This document shows, in pieces, positions 35,701 through 48,240 of a DNA stretch of 64,000 nt; within the stretch, counting starts at the first letter, position 1, and each line of letters opens with the position of its first letter. Origin of the DNA: Carposina sasakii (lineage: Eukaryota; Arthropoda; Insecta; Lepidoptera; Carposinidae); the NCBI GenBank assembly GCA_014607495.2, contig CP053149.1:16690120-16754119 (forward strand). Direction: 5' to 3'. The translations under genes were made by a program, and so were the position numbers. The notes below the pieces were generated by a model, which was not told the DNA's origin, ran no database searches, and was given only the letters and a program-made list of their open reading frames with translations.

Positions 35701-38700
35701 AAGAAATGGAAAAATTCCTCACCCGGGTGGGAATCGAACCCACGACCTCTGCATTCCGCGTGTCAGTGCTCTAACCACTGAGCCACCGGGTCAATTACTC
35801 GGATGACGAATTTTACCATCTCTTTTCTAAATTACAATTCAATTCAATTCAATTCAATTCTTTATTTATTACATTACATATTGGCAACGTTATTTTTCAT
35901 CCCGATAGCTATACACTAGCCAAATCTCGGCAAACAAAGCTGAATCCCTCAGCACAATGTTTTTAAAGATGAAACGATCAACCATATCCTAACGGATTAC
36001 ATTAATGGAGAAGTGTTTTTATAAATTTATCTTAGTCAAGATATTATATATTATAAAATTATTAATAAAGAAATGGAAAAATTCCTCACCCGGGTGGGAA
36101 TCGAACCCACGACCTCTGCATTCCGCGTGTCAGTGCTCTAACCACTGAGCCACCGGGTCAATTAATCTATTTATTTATTAAGATTAGGTATGTACACCAA
36201 CATCACTAACATCTGTCCCCCCGCTATGCTAAATGCTGAGGGATTCCCGTCATGATCCTGCGATTCTGGCTACCACATTTCTGTAACACAGCCATTATAT
36301 TATGTATACAGAGGCAATAGGGTTGATTCCGGCAGTCACACTAATCTTAGTCTATCTCTCTCCGTTCATAACATACTCGTAAATGGCTGAGAGAGAAAAG
36401 GACAGGTAGGACTAAATTTACGTTTAGGTTTAAGTGTAGCAAACTTTCGTCCTTGACGTTTAAATCCGTGCATCGATTCAAAATGCTCGATACCCTGGGT
36501 ATTGTGTACTGGACCCATCTTATGTCGAGAAAGGAGGTCGGCAGTGATGCGATCGCGAAGACATTACGTGTGTTCGTTAATTAGGTACAATTATTACATG
36601 AGTTAGGACATACTGAATGGAACTAACTAGGTGGAGACGAAATGAGGTCAGTGCTAGGTGTCCCAACATTTGAGAAGATATTTGTTACTATTTGGACACC
36701 GACGATTTCGTGCGCGTAAACTTTATAGTCCGGGAGGTAGCGTTGCATTTTTGATGGTGATTTTAGGCCGATCGATTTTGAGTGCAATTGATAGTTTAGA
36801 TGAGGACATCAATTGCTAAAAGGGAGTCGTTCCTTTTACCCTGGCATTGATCCACCTCTATGGCTGATGCACGTGGGCCTGCTTGCCTGCCTGGTCTTGC
36901 TCCATCCAGTTTATTATTTATCGTTTGATATGCATACTTTTATTTTTATTATTCAAATCAATTTTAGTCGTCGTATATATGCACAACATTTATTTTTTAT
37001 TTTGTCTCGACTTCATTTTGTTTATTTTATTTTTTTATTTATTTTTTTTTCCTTTTTTTTGTTAAGTTTATCCCGAAGGAAAGGCAAGGGGAACTATGCC
37101 CACTCAGCCATTATCTTTAGTAAACATCACTTTATGGACACACTAGTGGACGCCCGCGACTCCGTCCGCGTGGACTACAGAAAAAAAAATGTCGAAATTA
37201 TCCGGGATAAAAACATTTTCCCGGGATAAAAAGTAGCCTATATGTTAAGTGGGACCTGTCACAATATATTCCTGAAAACTGCACCGAAATCGGTTAAGCC
37301 GTTCCTGAGATTAGCGTGCACAAACGCACAGACAGTCCCTTCCCGTGGGAATTTCGGGAAATCAATTCTTAGTGCTTCCCCGCAATCTCCGATTTTAGCT
37401 TCACATGTACAGCGGTTTTTGTAAAAAAATTGAATTCCCGTTAGTCCCCTTCCCGTGGAAATTTCGGGAAATTCGTTCTTAGCGCTCCCTCGCAGTCCCT
37501 AATGAACGTACAGGTCTAATTTCGAATTCATATGTATCGCGCTTGTCGTAAAAAAATGAATTCCCGTTTGTCCCCTTCCCGTGGGAGTTTCGAGAAATCC
37601 GTTCCTAGTGCTTCCTCGGGGTCCCAAATAAACAAATATGCCCAACTTAAGATTCATATGTGTAACCGTTTTCATAAAAAATAATTAATTCCCGTTGGCC
37701 CCCTTCCCGTGGGAATTTCGGGAAATTCGTCCTTAGTGCTTACTTGCAGTCCCTAATGAACATCTATGCCCAATTTCAGCTTAATATGTATAGCGGTTTT
37801 CGTAAAAATTATGAATTCCCGTTTGTCCCCTTCCCGTGGGAATTTCGGGAAATCCGTTTTTAGTCCTCCCTTGCTCTCCCCAATGAACATATATGCCCGA
37901 TTTCAGCTTCATATGTATAGTGGTTTTCGTAAAAAATATAGAATTCCCGTTTGTCGCCTTCCCGTGGGAATATCGGGAAATTCTTATAGCCTATGTTCAT
38001 CCAGGTCCTATAAGGATTCTAACGGTGAAAGAATTTTTAAAATCGGTCCAGTAGTTTTTGAGCCTATTCATTACAACCAAACAAACAAAGTTTTCCTCTT
38101 TATAATATTAGTGTAGATTCACAAATAAATTTTGATTTTCAAAAGTTTTTAAGTACATATTTTATTGCACTGTTTTTATTTATATGTTTTGCATGTTATT
38201 ACTTACATATTTATTTTAACTTATGGATATGTACATATATTTATATATTATAATCTGTAACTCATGTATGTATGTATATTCTATAGGTACCTTCCATAAC
38301 GTCAGCTCCTAATTGGTCCCTTTTGAAAACCAGCGCTGCTTGCAAGGTAGGCATGCCTATCTTGTCTTAGCAGCATCCAGCTGAAAAGGGACCCGTTTGG
38401 CAGTTGCACGTACACGGGACTGACGGGCTCCAAATAGGGCACACAGTTCTACTTACTGTTCTTCGTTTCATGTTACTTCTACCTGTCTACTTACTTCTTT
38501 TAATCTGTATTCCTACCCTATTTCTATTGTCCTTTTCTATGTTACTTCTGTCCGTGTATGTGTAATTTTCAAATAAAAAACTATTCTATTCTATTCTATT
38601 CTATTCTAATTGAATTGAGCGTCAGCAGGCGCACTCAGGGTGGGGCGAGTGGGGAGAGAATGTCAAAAAAAAAATCCAAAAATTATTTCTGTTCGTCCGA

Positions 38701-41700
38701 AAATTTGCACATCAGTAATTTTAACAATAATAATAATTATAGAAACCGTCAGCTGTGAAGAAAATGGCGGGTTGTACGTCAGCAGGTTATATATACCTAT
38801 ATTAAAAATAATTATTTTCATTTCATTTCCGGTCGAATGAAACTGATACAGGTTATTCTTTATGCTATAAAAATGATAAAAAAAAGCCTCAGCAGATCTA
38901 TCGATAGGGGTAAAATCGTCAGCAAGGGGATTATATGTGCCGAGCAGGTATTCAATCCGAGTATGCATTAACCTTGCTGACGATTTTACCCCTATCGATA
39001 GATCTGCTGAGGCTTTTTTTTATCATTTTTATAGCATAAAGAATAACCTGTATCAGTTTCATTCGACCGGAAATGAAATGAAAATATTTCATTTAAATAC
39101 GCCATTTTCTTCACAGCTGACGGTTTCTATAATTATTATTATTGTTAAAACTACTGATGTGCAAATTTTCGGACGAACAGAAATAATTTTTGGATTTTTT
39201 TTTTTGACATACATACTTGAAATTCTCTCCCCATCCTTACTGGAGCTGCTGACGTTCGAGTTACTCAATGACTATCCATGAAAAGTACGTTATGACATTA
39301 ATCAATCGACCAGAAATTATTTTGTAAAATGCAACGCTACCTCCCGGACTATTAGGATACCCGTTTTCTCATTCCCGTAGGAATCTATTCTTATCGGATG
39401 GATAACGTCATACAAAGAAACAGTCTCCAAGTTACACATCTCTAAAATTGGCAGCTTAGGCTGTACAATGATTCGACATGACAACAGTCATTTAGGACAA
39501 ATAATATATAATACTCGTACACAATGGTTCCGATAGGATGCAAGATAGATAGAAGTCTAGTACAGGATAATATTACGTATCACAATTTATAAACTGTTCA
39601 AAGCATTTTTATTTATAAAATATTCAATGGCAACACACGATATTCGAAGTTCCCAACTAGGGTTTCCTCATAACCAAGCCTCATGGATGATATACTCGTA
39701 TAATCGAACATATCCCATGGAAGCATTATTTAGCATTTGAATACCTTATAGTGTAAATAGCCAAGTTCTACGGACTTCGTTCTTCCTCACAATAAGGAAC
39801 TACAGGAAACGCGGTAGTCGCGAAATGCGGTCACTGATCGCTGATCAGTTTGCTAGGAAACTCCTATTGTCGCCACTTTAGGCCAATTATACCCACAATT
39901 ATCCATTGTCCTAAGATAGACGGACCTAAACAGGCCACACTGTATAAAGATTTTGATACTTTTGTCAAATTTGAGTAACTTTGTAAGCAGCTTTGATACT
40001 TTATAAAAGGCGTTAACTAAATGCCTGTAAAGTAGGTCACTGTGGATTATGGTGTAGCGTGACCCATTTTAGCTTTCCTTTAGTCTACATAAATGCTTAA
40101 TGTCTTCATTTCTATTGCAGCAAAGATCTTGCTGTTCTACCTCATCTTCTATGCAATTTTGGTGGGTTTCTTCGCGGCCATGTTGGCCGTCTTCTATCAG
40201 ACATTGGACGCCAAAGTACCCAAATGGCAGCTTGATGCATCGATCATTGGCAGCAATCCAGGTAAATAATAAACATATTGATTTTAACTTGTGATAAAAA
40301 CAGATGATAAAAAATTATTAATAGCATATGGGGGTTAGACAAATTAAATTATATCGAATCGAAAGAGGTTTGACATCGAGATGTTGGTCCCAACAGAAAG
40401 CTTTCATTTCGTGACGTGATGAATAATCGTTATTGGTGGCAGTACGATAACGAAGGTCAATGCGAAATGAGGTTACATTGTCTAAGCATCTTAGTTAATA
40501 TTATTCAGTCCTATTCGTATTCAAATCTTAGTCATCGTCAGCCTATTGCAGTCCACACTTGGACGCAGGCCTCCCCCAGGGCACGCCACAAGGCTACTGG
40601 CAAGGCCATGGGGTGCTTTTGCCCTTACTCATCGCGCTGGGCAGGCGGGTTGGTGACCGCCGGCATCACGCGGCTTCCAGAAGTCCAGTCTTAGTACTAA
40701 AAACATACTGCTAATCCGAGAAAATTAAACGTCACATAGCATTTTCGGCTTCTTCCTTCAGGTCTCGGCTTCCGCCCCATGCCCGACATCGACAACAATG
40801 TGGAAAGCACGCTGATCTACTACCGCGCCAACGACAAGGGCTCCGTTCTGCGATGGGCCAAGGTCATCGATGAGTTTCTCAGTGGTAAGTGGTGAATACA
40901 CGAGTACCTACTGTTCAGCGTGAGGGTCACTTCAGCTAATATTATAACTTCTATTGTATGGATATGTGCCAATGTGCTAATGCAAATTGTGGATGTCGAA
41001 TCTCCTTCAGGAGTTCGTAGTTTTGGGTACCCCATTTCGGGAACACACAGCCGTGTGTTTGTGCATGTTGTACGTACCTACATAAGGTTCAATTTACACC
41101 GCCGCGGAATGGAATGGAAGTTTTTGTACATCGCATAATGAACTTTATGTCAAGTCGCGCGTCTTCCGCGGAATCCTCGCGCATTCTCGAGAACTCTCCG
41201 ACGGTTTGACGTAACGGAATTTGGAAATTGCCGCTGATGATATAAAGTTCATTATGCTATATACGATTTCGTAACAAAAAATCGCTTCCGTTCCATTCCG
41301 CGGCGGTGTAAATTGAGCCTAAGTGATAAAACAATTTTAGTCTAACACTTTTAACCAATATGCCTATCAAGAAGAAATAAGTGATTTGTAACAATCGGCA
41401 CAGGTACTCGTAACATATGTTTATGGGCCTTGGGGGTCCCCTGTTTAACTACTTATGTTTGTATGTACAATGAAAAATATCTGGTTAATGAGGTATCTGC
41501 AGGTATTACACTGCTGCAGCAGTGAACCAGTCTTATTCTATTCTTATTGAATTTTGCATGCTAGGTGCTTGGATCTGGCTTCTCGTTGCGACTGTAGTGT
41601 CTTGTGTTCGTGATCATGAGTCAGCAGATCCGAGGATCAGCGGAGGGTATAGGGCCCGGTGGTGGGCGATCCCTCAATAGAGATTATTCTATTCTTATTC

Positions 41701-43371
41701 TTTATTGTACACAAAACACTACAATAAATACAGAGAAATTTACATAAGTAATGCATATAAAGGCGTGCTTATCTCTGCAAGAGATTTATTCCAGCATACC
41801 AGATAGCAAAGTGAGTCTTATCTTTCGCAAAGAGATCTAAATGATTCCAAACCGTCTCCAGATTACCGCAAGAAGGGCAGCGGCACCGAGCCCACCGGTG
41901 CTGAGAACCGCGTGGCCTGCAACCCCACCACCGGGCCGCTGGGAGAAAAGCAGGTCTGCGATGTGCCAGTCGACGACTTCAACCCGTGCACTCCGGCCAA
42001 CCAGTACAACTACGAGGAGGCTGGGCCTTGCGTGTTCCTCAAGCTCAATAAGGTAAGCAATCGAAACCGGTCACAGTGTCACTTAGTCCGAGCATACTCC
42101 ATCCTTAAACGCAGGTTTCTCCATACAAAATGTCACTTTAAACTTTGAAGTAGTTATTAGTCTCTGCTCCATGTTTATTCAAATTAAGTGAGGGTGGTTT
42201 TGGGCTGGACGAGGGTCATTTACTTTGTTTTATATATTTAGTAAAGTTAGTTATATGTATAACGGCTGGTTTCGATCGTAAAATTAACACATAGGAAAGT
42301 ACTTTGTTTTTAGGAATAAAATTACATACTGAATTTAGTGTCATTGGTCTATTTTTTTTTCAGATCTTCAACTGGGTACCTCAGCCATACAACACCACAG
42401 AGGACTTGCCACAGCAGATGCCGGAGGACCTCAAGCAGTACATCAAAACAGTCGTAAGTATTGCAAGAAGTGTTAGAAGAAAAATTATAATGAAAAGAAA
42501 AGTGCAAAACCAAAGCGCTTTTTAAGTAATTCAACGCCAATATGAACTAGTATTTCTTACTTTATCAATCGGATGACGACCTCGAGGAAAACGAGTAGAA
42601 ATGGCAATAATAATCGAATGTTGAATTCTTATTAAATTTATCCTAAGTTTCTTAACAAAATAAGGCTTTAAATAAGTCTAGCTGGAGCCAAGAGAACCTC
42701 TATTATTATAGGGGTTATTTCATCACACTCCTTCTATTTCTCAGTCTGGAAAACCAGAGGCGAACACAGTATGGGTGTCATGTGAGGGCGAGAACCCGGC
42801 TGACGTAGAAAACATCGGGCCTGTACAGTACATCCCTCGCCGAGGCTTCCCCAACTTCTACTACCCGTTCACCAACAAGGAGGGATACTTGAGCCCATTG
42901 GTCGCTGTACTCTTTGAGAAGCCCAGAAGTAAGTGTTGCTATTATTTCTGTTTTTTATGCTTGCCTGATGACAAATAAGATAATATATAGAAGCACACAG
43001 GTGTATATTTGTTAAGTAACTGGGTCACCCATGTTTACTTAGTACAACTGAGAGATTAGAGCCTGAAGTGACTAATTTAAAAAAAATCGACTCCTCATGG
43101 GAATACTCTATCATTGCATAGAGGTAATTATTTACTTTATGAGGAGCCTGAAGTAGCGACTGTGATTTCTTTAACACGATGCTTGACCGTTCGAAAAATT
43201 AGAAGGCACTTGCTTCCTATTTTATGTTTCTTCTATAATAGTGTATTTTTGTCATCCTCAGCGGGTGTCCTCATCAACATCGAGTGTAAGGCATGGGCCA
43301 AGAACATCTTCTACGACCGCTATGAGCGGCGCGGCTCGGTGCACTTCGAGCTGATGGTGGACCGCAACTAA
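32771..43371 (+). CDS. Gene C: Na+/K+-ATPase beta subunit (nervana)
   Basis: Seven coding exons: 32771-32903, 40121-40261, 40762-40884, 41862-42052, 42364-42453, 42745-42928, 43262-43371. They total 972 nt, 323 aa, with matching phases 1,1,1,0,0,1 and consensus splice sites. Start [19 protein letters not shown], cytosolic tail of 44 residues ending LGRTGSSW, membrane helix about 46-71 ([20 protein letters not shown]). The ectodomain has [15 protein letters not shown], six disulfide cysteines (VAC, QVC, NPC, GPC, VSC, IEC), CVFLKLNK, an NTT sequon, GYLSPLVAV, and a C-terminal beta strand SVHFELMVD. It is the best-preserved member and served as the template for the others. The 7.2-kb first intron is packed with transposons. 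A poly(A) signal AATAAA lies at 43966-43971. Probably an nrv1/nrv2-type gene; the exact ortholog is not assigned. Confidence 0.96.
34439..34829 (+). mobile_element. MITE family 2 copy in gene C intron 1
   Basis: TACAGGATA to CATCCTGTA, about 390 bp, a close match to 18912-19297. Confidence 0.75.
35282..35629. mobile_element. MITE family 1 half (35282-35379) beside MITE family 5 (35448-35629)
   Basis: The left part matches only the right arm of family 1 (CTCTATAGTGGGCTATTT to ACTCTGTA). The second element has AGGGTCGGTTCATTTCTGAC and TCAGATATAAACCGACCCT ends. Confidence 0.6.
35691..36163 (-). mobile_element. Two SINE family A copies in gene C intron 1
   Basis: Copy 1 spans 35691-35944 and carries an (AATTC)n expansion at about 35838-35863. 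Copy 2 spans 36051-36163. Both show the minus-strand tRNA-like block (acceptor-like ACCCGG/CCGGGT, B box GGTTCGATTCC) and the TTATTAATAA tail. A cloverleaf fails in the anticodon stem, so these are not tRNA genes. Confidence 0.75.
37140..38117. repeat. Repeat with a 111-128-bp tandem array
   Basis: Starts CTAGTGGACGCCCGCGACTC and ends ATAATATTAGTGTAG, the paired ends of a common lepidopteran element (RTE-like or its satellite). Inside, six units begin with CCTTCCCGTGGGAATTTCGG at about 37338, 37448, 37574, 37702, 37829 and 37957. Fragments of the left part are at 23940-24180, 45202-45755 and 53250-53345. Confidence 0.65.
38575..38608. repeat. (ATTCT)n microsatellite
   Basis: About six ATTCT units directly before the 635-bp foldback. 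It probably marks the tail of a LINE whose 3' text is at about 38290-38574. Confidence 0.7.
38620..39254. mobile_element. 635-bp foldback element
   Basis: Ends CGTCAGCAG and CTGCTGACG. Arms of nearly 300 bp pair with each other (e.g. ATAATTATAGAAACCGTCAG and TCGATAGGGGTAAAATCGTC against their complements), with a loop of about 40 nt around 38940-38975. One arm lacks a segment near 38775-38815 that has no partner. Confidence 0.8.
41085..41320. mobile_element. MITE in gene C intron 3
   Basis: Inverted ends AGGTTCAATTTACACCGCCG and CGGCGGTGTAAATTGAGCCT continue inward (GCGGAATGGAATGGAAG against CTTCCGTTCCATTCCGC), with an inner pair ATAATGAACTTTAT. Confidence 0.75.
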
Positions 43372-43965
43372 GCGGTGCTCCAGTCACCAAGGCCGCCAAT
43401 TGGTCGCAGTCATCCCCAATTGGCCGCCAAGTTATCTAGTTACCGATTGGCGCTTGAAAAGCTTGACGCCAATCAGCTAGCTAGAATGTCAACCAGTTGG
43501 CCAATTATCTAACTGCCGGTTTTGTATGATTTAGTAACAAAAGAAGATGGAAAGAAGGTGCCAAGGTATTAGAGGGTTTGCCATATTATTATAGATTGTG
43601 AAATCTTGACTGGTAATTGGCAGTTAGAGAATGAGCTGACTGGTGGTTGAGGAGGACAGCTGTGGGGTTCGACTGGTGGCCACGAAGACATTCAAGACTG
43701 CTGCCTAGCCCGCCGACAGCCCGCCGTGAGGTGGGGCCTGCGCCAGTCGAGACCCATCACTGGAAGGTGGCCGAGGAGGGCGGGTGGTCAGTCGCCAGTC
43801 CAGGTGACGTCACCTGCTCGCCTGGCCACCAGGTCATGGCCCAGGGTGCTTGCTGCAAAGCGCCATTAGCAATAGCCAATAGTCGGCGGTTTATTTATAT
43901 TCGTTTTAGAATAAGCCAGAGGGCACCACTAAGTTAAAGTTTTGTTCACGCTTCGATACGATAAA

Positions 43966-43971
43966 AATAAA
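43966..43971 (+). terminator. Poly(A) signal of gene C
   Basis: AATAAA about 600 nt past the stop codon, followed by AT-rich sequence. The 3' UTR in between is GC-rich around 43640-43870. Confidence 0.5.
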
Positions 43972-45269
43972 ATTTTAAATTATTAATATTTATTATTATT
44001 GTAATGTTTCTGGACGGAAAGTCATTAAACACGCAATAGTTGGTTCCAATTAAGGTTACTGGTGTTTTATTTTAGAAAGTTAATCCCATAAATTAAGTAA
44101 GGCCTATATGAACAGCTTTTACAAATATCTGCCTATTTAGCAGCACAGAAAAGTGAACATAAAGTACAAACAACATAAAGTTGATGCTGTCTCTATTCTG
44201 GTCAAGTTTTAGAGAAGGACAGGATCAACTTCAGATAAGCAAGATGACCCTTGGGAAAATCGGCCCTAACAAACAGAAGAAGTGTAGTAAGTAAAAAGCT
44301 TGCTCCGAATGAAAGTTCTATTAGCTATATCCAAGTTTCATCAAAATCCCTACGATATGAGTAGATTTAAGACGACGAATTGGTAAAATTGGTGTCAGTT
44401 ATGTCGATTTTTCTCAACTATTACAAAACATTAGGAAAACGATATTTAATAATCGAATTCTACATTATATTGACTTACTTTTTGTAGTTGCAGAAACACG
44501 ATTCGTAGATTCTACTACGATAAAAATATATGTAAAAGATACCTCTTTTAAAACAGATTTTATTTTATAGAACGATTTAAACCTAAATTTTTGTATCAAT
44601 AGACTTGTTCTAAACCACTCTAAAAAGGTGTACCTAGTACACTTTTTTAAAAATAATGTGTAGTTTTTCATTAAAACGCAAAAATATGTTGTCGCTTACG
44701 CTCTTTTAGTTTAAGTCTAGTCCCCGCTCATATTTTTGTATGGAAATGAACTTCCCTCAGTCGGCCTCCGGCTATGAACGTTTTGGATTTTATTATTTAG
44801 CAATGCGTCGCCTTAACGCGTAAAAGTTACAAATATCCAAAAAATTAGGCACATAAAATACTTGCCTATTACAATAATTGTCGTAATTTTTCCTAGTAGC
44901 ATTAACTGGACTGTTTCTGTGTTATTACCATGGGTTATTTCAAAAGAATTTAAAATTTGTTTAAGCTAAACGTTGCCTAAATTGTGTAGTTTATTGACAT
45001 TTTAACTTTAGGCATAGTTTTGTAATGACACCATTTATTTTCAATCGTGGGGTTTCGTATTATCATCTGGGTATGACAGGCTATCTATCAAATTTTTTTA
45101 AATCGTATTTAACGTTGCACCTTCTGAAACAAAACAATAATATACGTTGTATACGCTTTAAAACCGACAATGTGGAGTCTGAGAATTATATTCGTAAACT
45201 AGTGGACTGCAGAAAAAACAAAATGTCAAAGTTATCCGAGATAAAAACATTTTCTCTAAACATAGCCTA

Positions 45270-45674
45270 TACAGGGTATAAAATACAAACAACGATGTTT
45301 TTTTTAATACCTCATATTCTTTGTAAGGTTACGATAATTTTTTTCTATGGAACCAACCCTGGGAAATGACAAAAAAATTATGAAAAAATACTGTCATTTT
45401 AATGCAAGCAATGTATTCGATTGGTGCTTAAAGTAAAAATGTACCTAAAAAACTAAGATTATAACATTTTGACATGGTATCTTTGAAAAAAAATGTTGTT
45501 AAACCGATTTCAGATGGATTTATGTAAAAAAAATGATAATATTATTGTAACTTTGGACCTCAATATCTTGGAAACCCGTGGTTTCCCAGGGGTGCTTCCA
45601 TAGAAAAAAATGATTGTGATGTTACAAAGAATACGAGGTATTAAAAGAACAAAGTTGTCTTTTTACACCCAGTA
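45270..45674. mobile_element. MITE family 3 copy inserted in a LINE fragment
   Basis: Ends TACAGGG and CCCAGTA. The LINE text CATAGCCTAT breaks at 45270 and resumes at about 45675 (GTGGGACCTGTCACAATAT), showing the order of insertion. Confidence 0.75.
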
Positions 45675-46033
45675 TGTGGGACCTGTCACAATATGTTCCT
45701 GAAAACTGCATCGAAATCGGTCCAGCCGTTTTTGAGATTAGCGTGCACAAACATCGATCTGTTACAATTTTATTATACTCGTATGTATAGAAGAAGAATA
45801 GATAAAACTACACTTACTAACTTCCTGTGCATGTCTAAATAAGATGTGACTAAGGAACACTCTCATACGATAGGCTAGCTAACAAAAGGCTAACAACTTG
45901 TCATCGCCATGCTAAATGTGGCTGCGGGATTTCCTTTACGATCCCGCAGTTCCGGCTATCTCGTTTCAGTATCTATAGGATTTTCTAAATTATTTTCATG
46001 AGACAGAAACAGTACCTACTATTACACATATAT

Positions 46034-46250
46034 ATTATAAAATTATTAATAAAGAAATGGAAAAAAATCCTCACCCGGGTGGGAACCGAACCCACGACCT
46101 CTGCATTCCGCGTGCCAGCGCTCTCACCACTGAGCCACCGGGTCAATTACTCGGATGACGAATTTTACCATCTCTTTTCAAAAAAATTACATATTGGCAA
46201 CGTAATTTTTTATCCCGATAGCTATACACTAGCCAAATCTCGGCAAACAA
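46034..46250 (-). mobile_element. SINE family A copy with long leader
   Basis: Minus-strand tRNA-like block at about 46068-46145, preceded (in its own direction) by the family leader running from TTTGCCGAGATTTGGCTAG. The same layout is seen at 48977-49173. Confidence 0.75.
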
Positions 46251-46636
46251 ATATATTTACAATACACAAGTAGCACATACACTAGCAAAGTGTCTACCAA
46301 TAAAAAAAAAGGTATGTATGAGAACTACATACAATACACATACCGCCAATTTCTATAACTGATCTTGAGAGATTTTTTGCATATCTCAGATTTGTTCATC
46401 AATTGTTTTCATACAAAATTTCAAATTAGGAATAAATAAATCCAAAATTCTTTTTGATCTCTCGTATTGAAATTGGCCATTAATGTTGTCAATAAGGAGA
46501 GGAGGGATCAATAACCAGATACATACGCCGATCTTTGGCGTCTGTCCAATACTAAGGCTCCTATCAATCTTTTTTATTGTTCACCCAAAGGTCTGGATTG
46601 GTATAGTGTGCTTGTGACTCGAAAAAATTAATTGCT

Positions 46637-46756
46637 AGTTTCACCACTTGCTAATGCTCCAGGTAACCTATCTGGCACTTGTTTTGACAGATAACTCATA
46701 TAACTATCAAAAAAACTGCCAGATAGGTTACCTGGAACTTAGCAAGTGGTGAAACT
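46637..46756. repeat. 120-bp hairpin element
   Basis: AGTTTCACCACTTGCT and AGCAAGTGGTGAAACT at the ends, and CAGGTAACCTATCTGGCA with its complement inside. Confidence 0.7.
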
Positions 46757-46787
46757 GGCACTAACTATTATAATTTGATTCATCATC

Positions 46788-47038
46788 ATCATCAGCCTAT
46801 TGCAGTCCACTGCTGGACGTAGGCCTACCCCAGGACACGCCACAAGACTGCCATGGGGGGTATTTGCCCATAGTCACCACGCTGGCCAGGCGGGTTGGTG
46901 ACCGCAGTTTGTATTTTGGACTATGTTGTCAACACGGGAGGCGCTGCTGCCCACCTCCCGGAAACCCTTAATCGCCTCGTACGATACCCACGGGCAGACA
47001 TGGGGTGGTATGAATTCTATTTTGCCGGCACCACGCGG
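46788..47038 (+). repeat. CR1-like LINE 3' end
   Basis: Runs from CATCATCAGCCTATTGCAG to GCCGGCACCACGCGG. A sister copy with a (CAT)n start is at 47985-48240. Confidence 0.65.
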
Positions 47039-47984
47039 CACAATTTGATTATATTAACGGTGAAAGATTGTGAAGATGAATGATGTTTGTTACTTTTCTA
47101 TGCAATAAATATTTTTATATTCTTATTCTTTATTGCACACTCACACAAAATATAGCTTACAAGATTAAAGAAGAGAAGCATGTACAATGGCAAGCTGATC
47201 TCTTCCAGCAAGCCAAGCAAATAGAGATTTTTTAACATTAACAAAAAAAAGGGTAACATGTGCAATTAAACTACTCGTAATTCTAACGGATTTCAAAATA
47301 TTAAATAGATAAATATAAATGAATTTGTATTAGGCGTTACAATTCGGAAGTTCAAACATGTCTGGTTTCTCGCGGCGATTGTAGTTAGTGCAAGTGCCTG
47401 TTTTCGCAGTTATGAGTTATCAGATCCGAGGGTCAGTGGAGGGTGTAGGGCCCGGTGGTGGGCGCACCCATAGTAAATGAAGATAAATATAATAAAACCT
47501 GTTTCTTAATTGTTATAATAATAATTGTAGTTTATACATCGGATACGAGTACATGAGAAATATCAAAGTTATGGTCTCGTAAGCATTATCAGCTACTAGA
47601 AATCATAAATCCCGAAACCTACCAGAACTCGATTCCAGACCTTTGCATCTTCTTATCTTCTGGCCACCACACACATTGTATCCGATCGTCAAAACAAAAA
47701 CAGTCATAATTATGTTTTTGCTAATGCATAGTTCTCACATTTCGCAATAGGGACATATAATTATAACATAGGGTGACATTTTGCACCCCTGGCGCCAGGC
47801 AGTCGCCCCCGCTGCCCTAGATAGGGGTTGACGCACCTGGGGGTAGGTTCACTTACATCTCGGATCTGTTTGCTAGAAATATATTTATTTATTTATCAAT
47901 GAGACGAGATAGATTTACTTTTTGTGGTTGTCAAATAAAAGTTCTTAAATTGGCGTCATTTGAACAGTTATATAATGTTATACT

Positions 47985-48240
47985 TCATCATCATCATCAT
48001 CATCAGCCTATTGCAGTTCACTGCTGGACGTAGGCCTCCTCCAGGGCATGCCACAAGACTGCCATGGGGGGTATTTGCCCATAGTCACCACGCTGGGCAG
48101 GCGGGTTGGTGACTGCAGTTTGTATTTTGGACTATGTTATCAACACGGGAGGCGCTGCTGTCCATCTCCCTGAAACCCTTAATCGCCTCGTACGATACCC
48201 ACGGGCAGACATGGGGTGGTCTGGCGTGGTGACGCGGCAA
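47985..48240 (+). repeat. CR1-like LINE 3' end, second copy
   Basis: Same unit as 46788-47038, about 0.95 kb away, starting from a (CAT)n run at 47986-48005. Confidence 0.65.

Larger units (their letters stand above)
36725..39352. mobile_element. 2.6-kb terminal-inverted-repeat element in gene C intron 1
   Basis: A 27-bp perfect inverted repeat: 36725-36751 begins ATAGTCCGGGAGGTAGCG, and 39326-39352 is its complement. TTA flanks both ends if the ends are taken as TAGTCC/GGACTA. A 3-bp TWA target duplication fits PIF/Harbinger transposons. No transposase frame was recognised; the interior is other repeats (37140-38117 and 38620-39254). Confidence 0.6.

Noticed and set aside
35704..35795. tRNA gene on the minus strand (also at 36080, 46065 and 49010)
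   Set aside because: Acceptor-like and T arms pair, but the anticodon stem does not. The block recurs with a constant tail and leader, so it is a SINE.
36813..37229. 138-codon frame with hydrophobic runs as a membrane protein gene
   Set aside because: It lies across T-rich low-complexity sequence and the start of a dispersed repeat; no splice or family support.
37338..37985. CRISPR-like array
   Set aside because: Units are 111-128 bp, with diverged palindromic parts and no unique spacers, in an insect intron.
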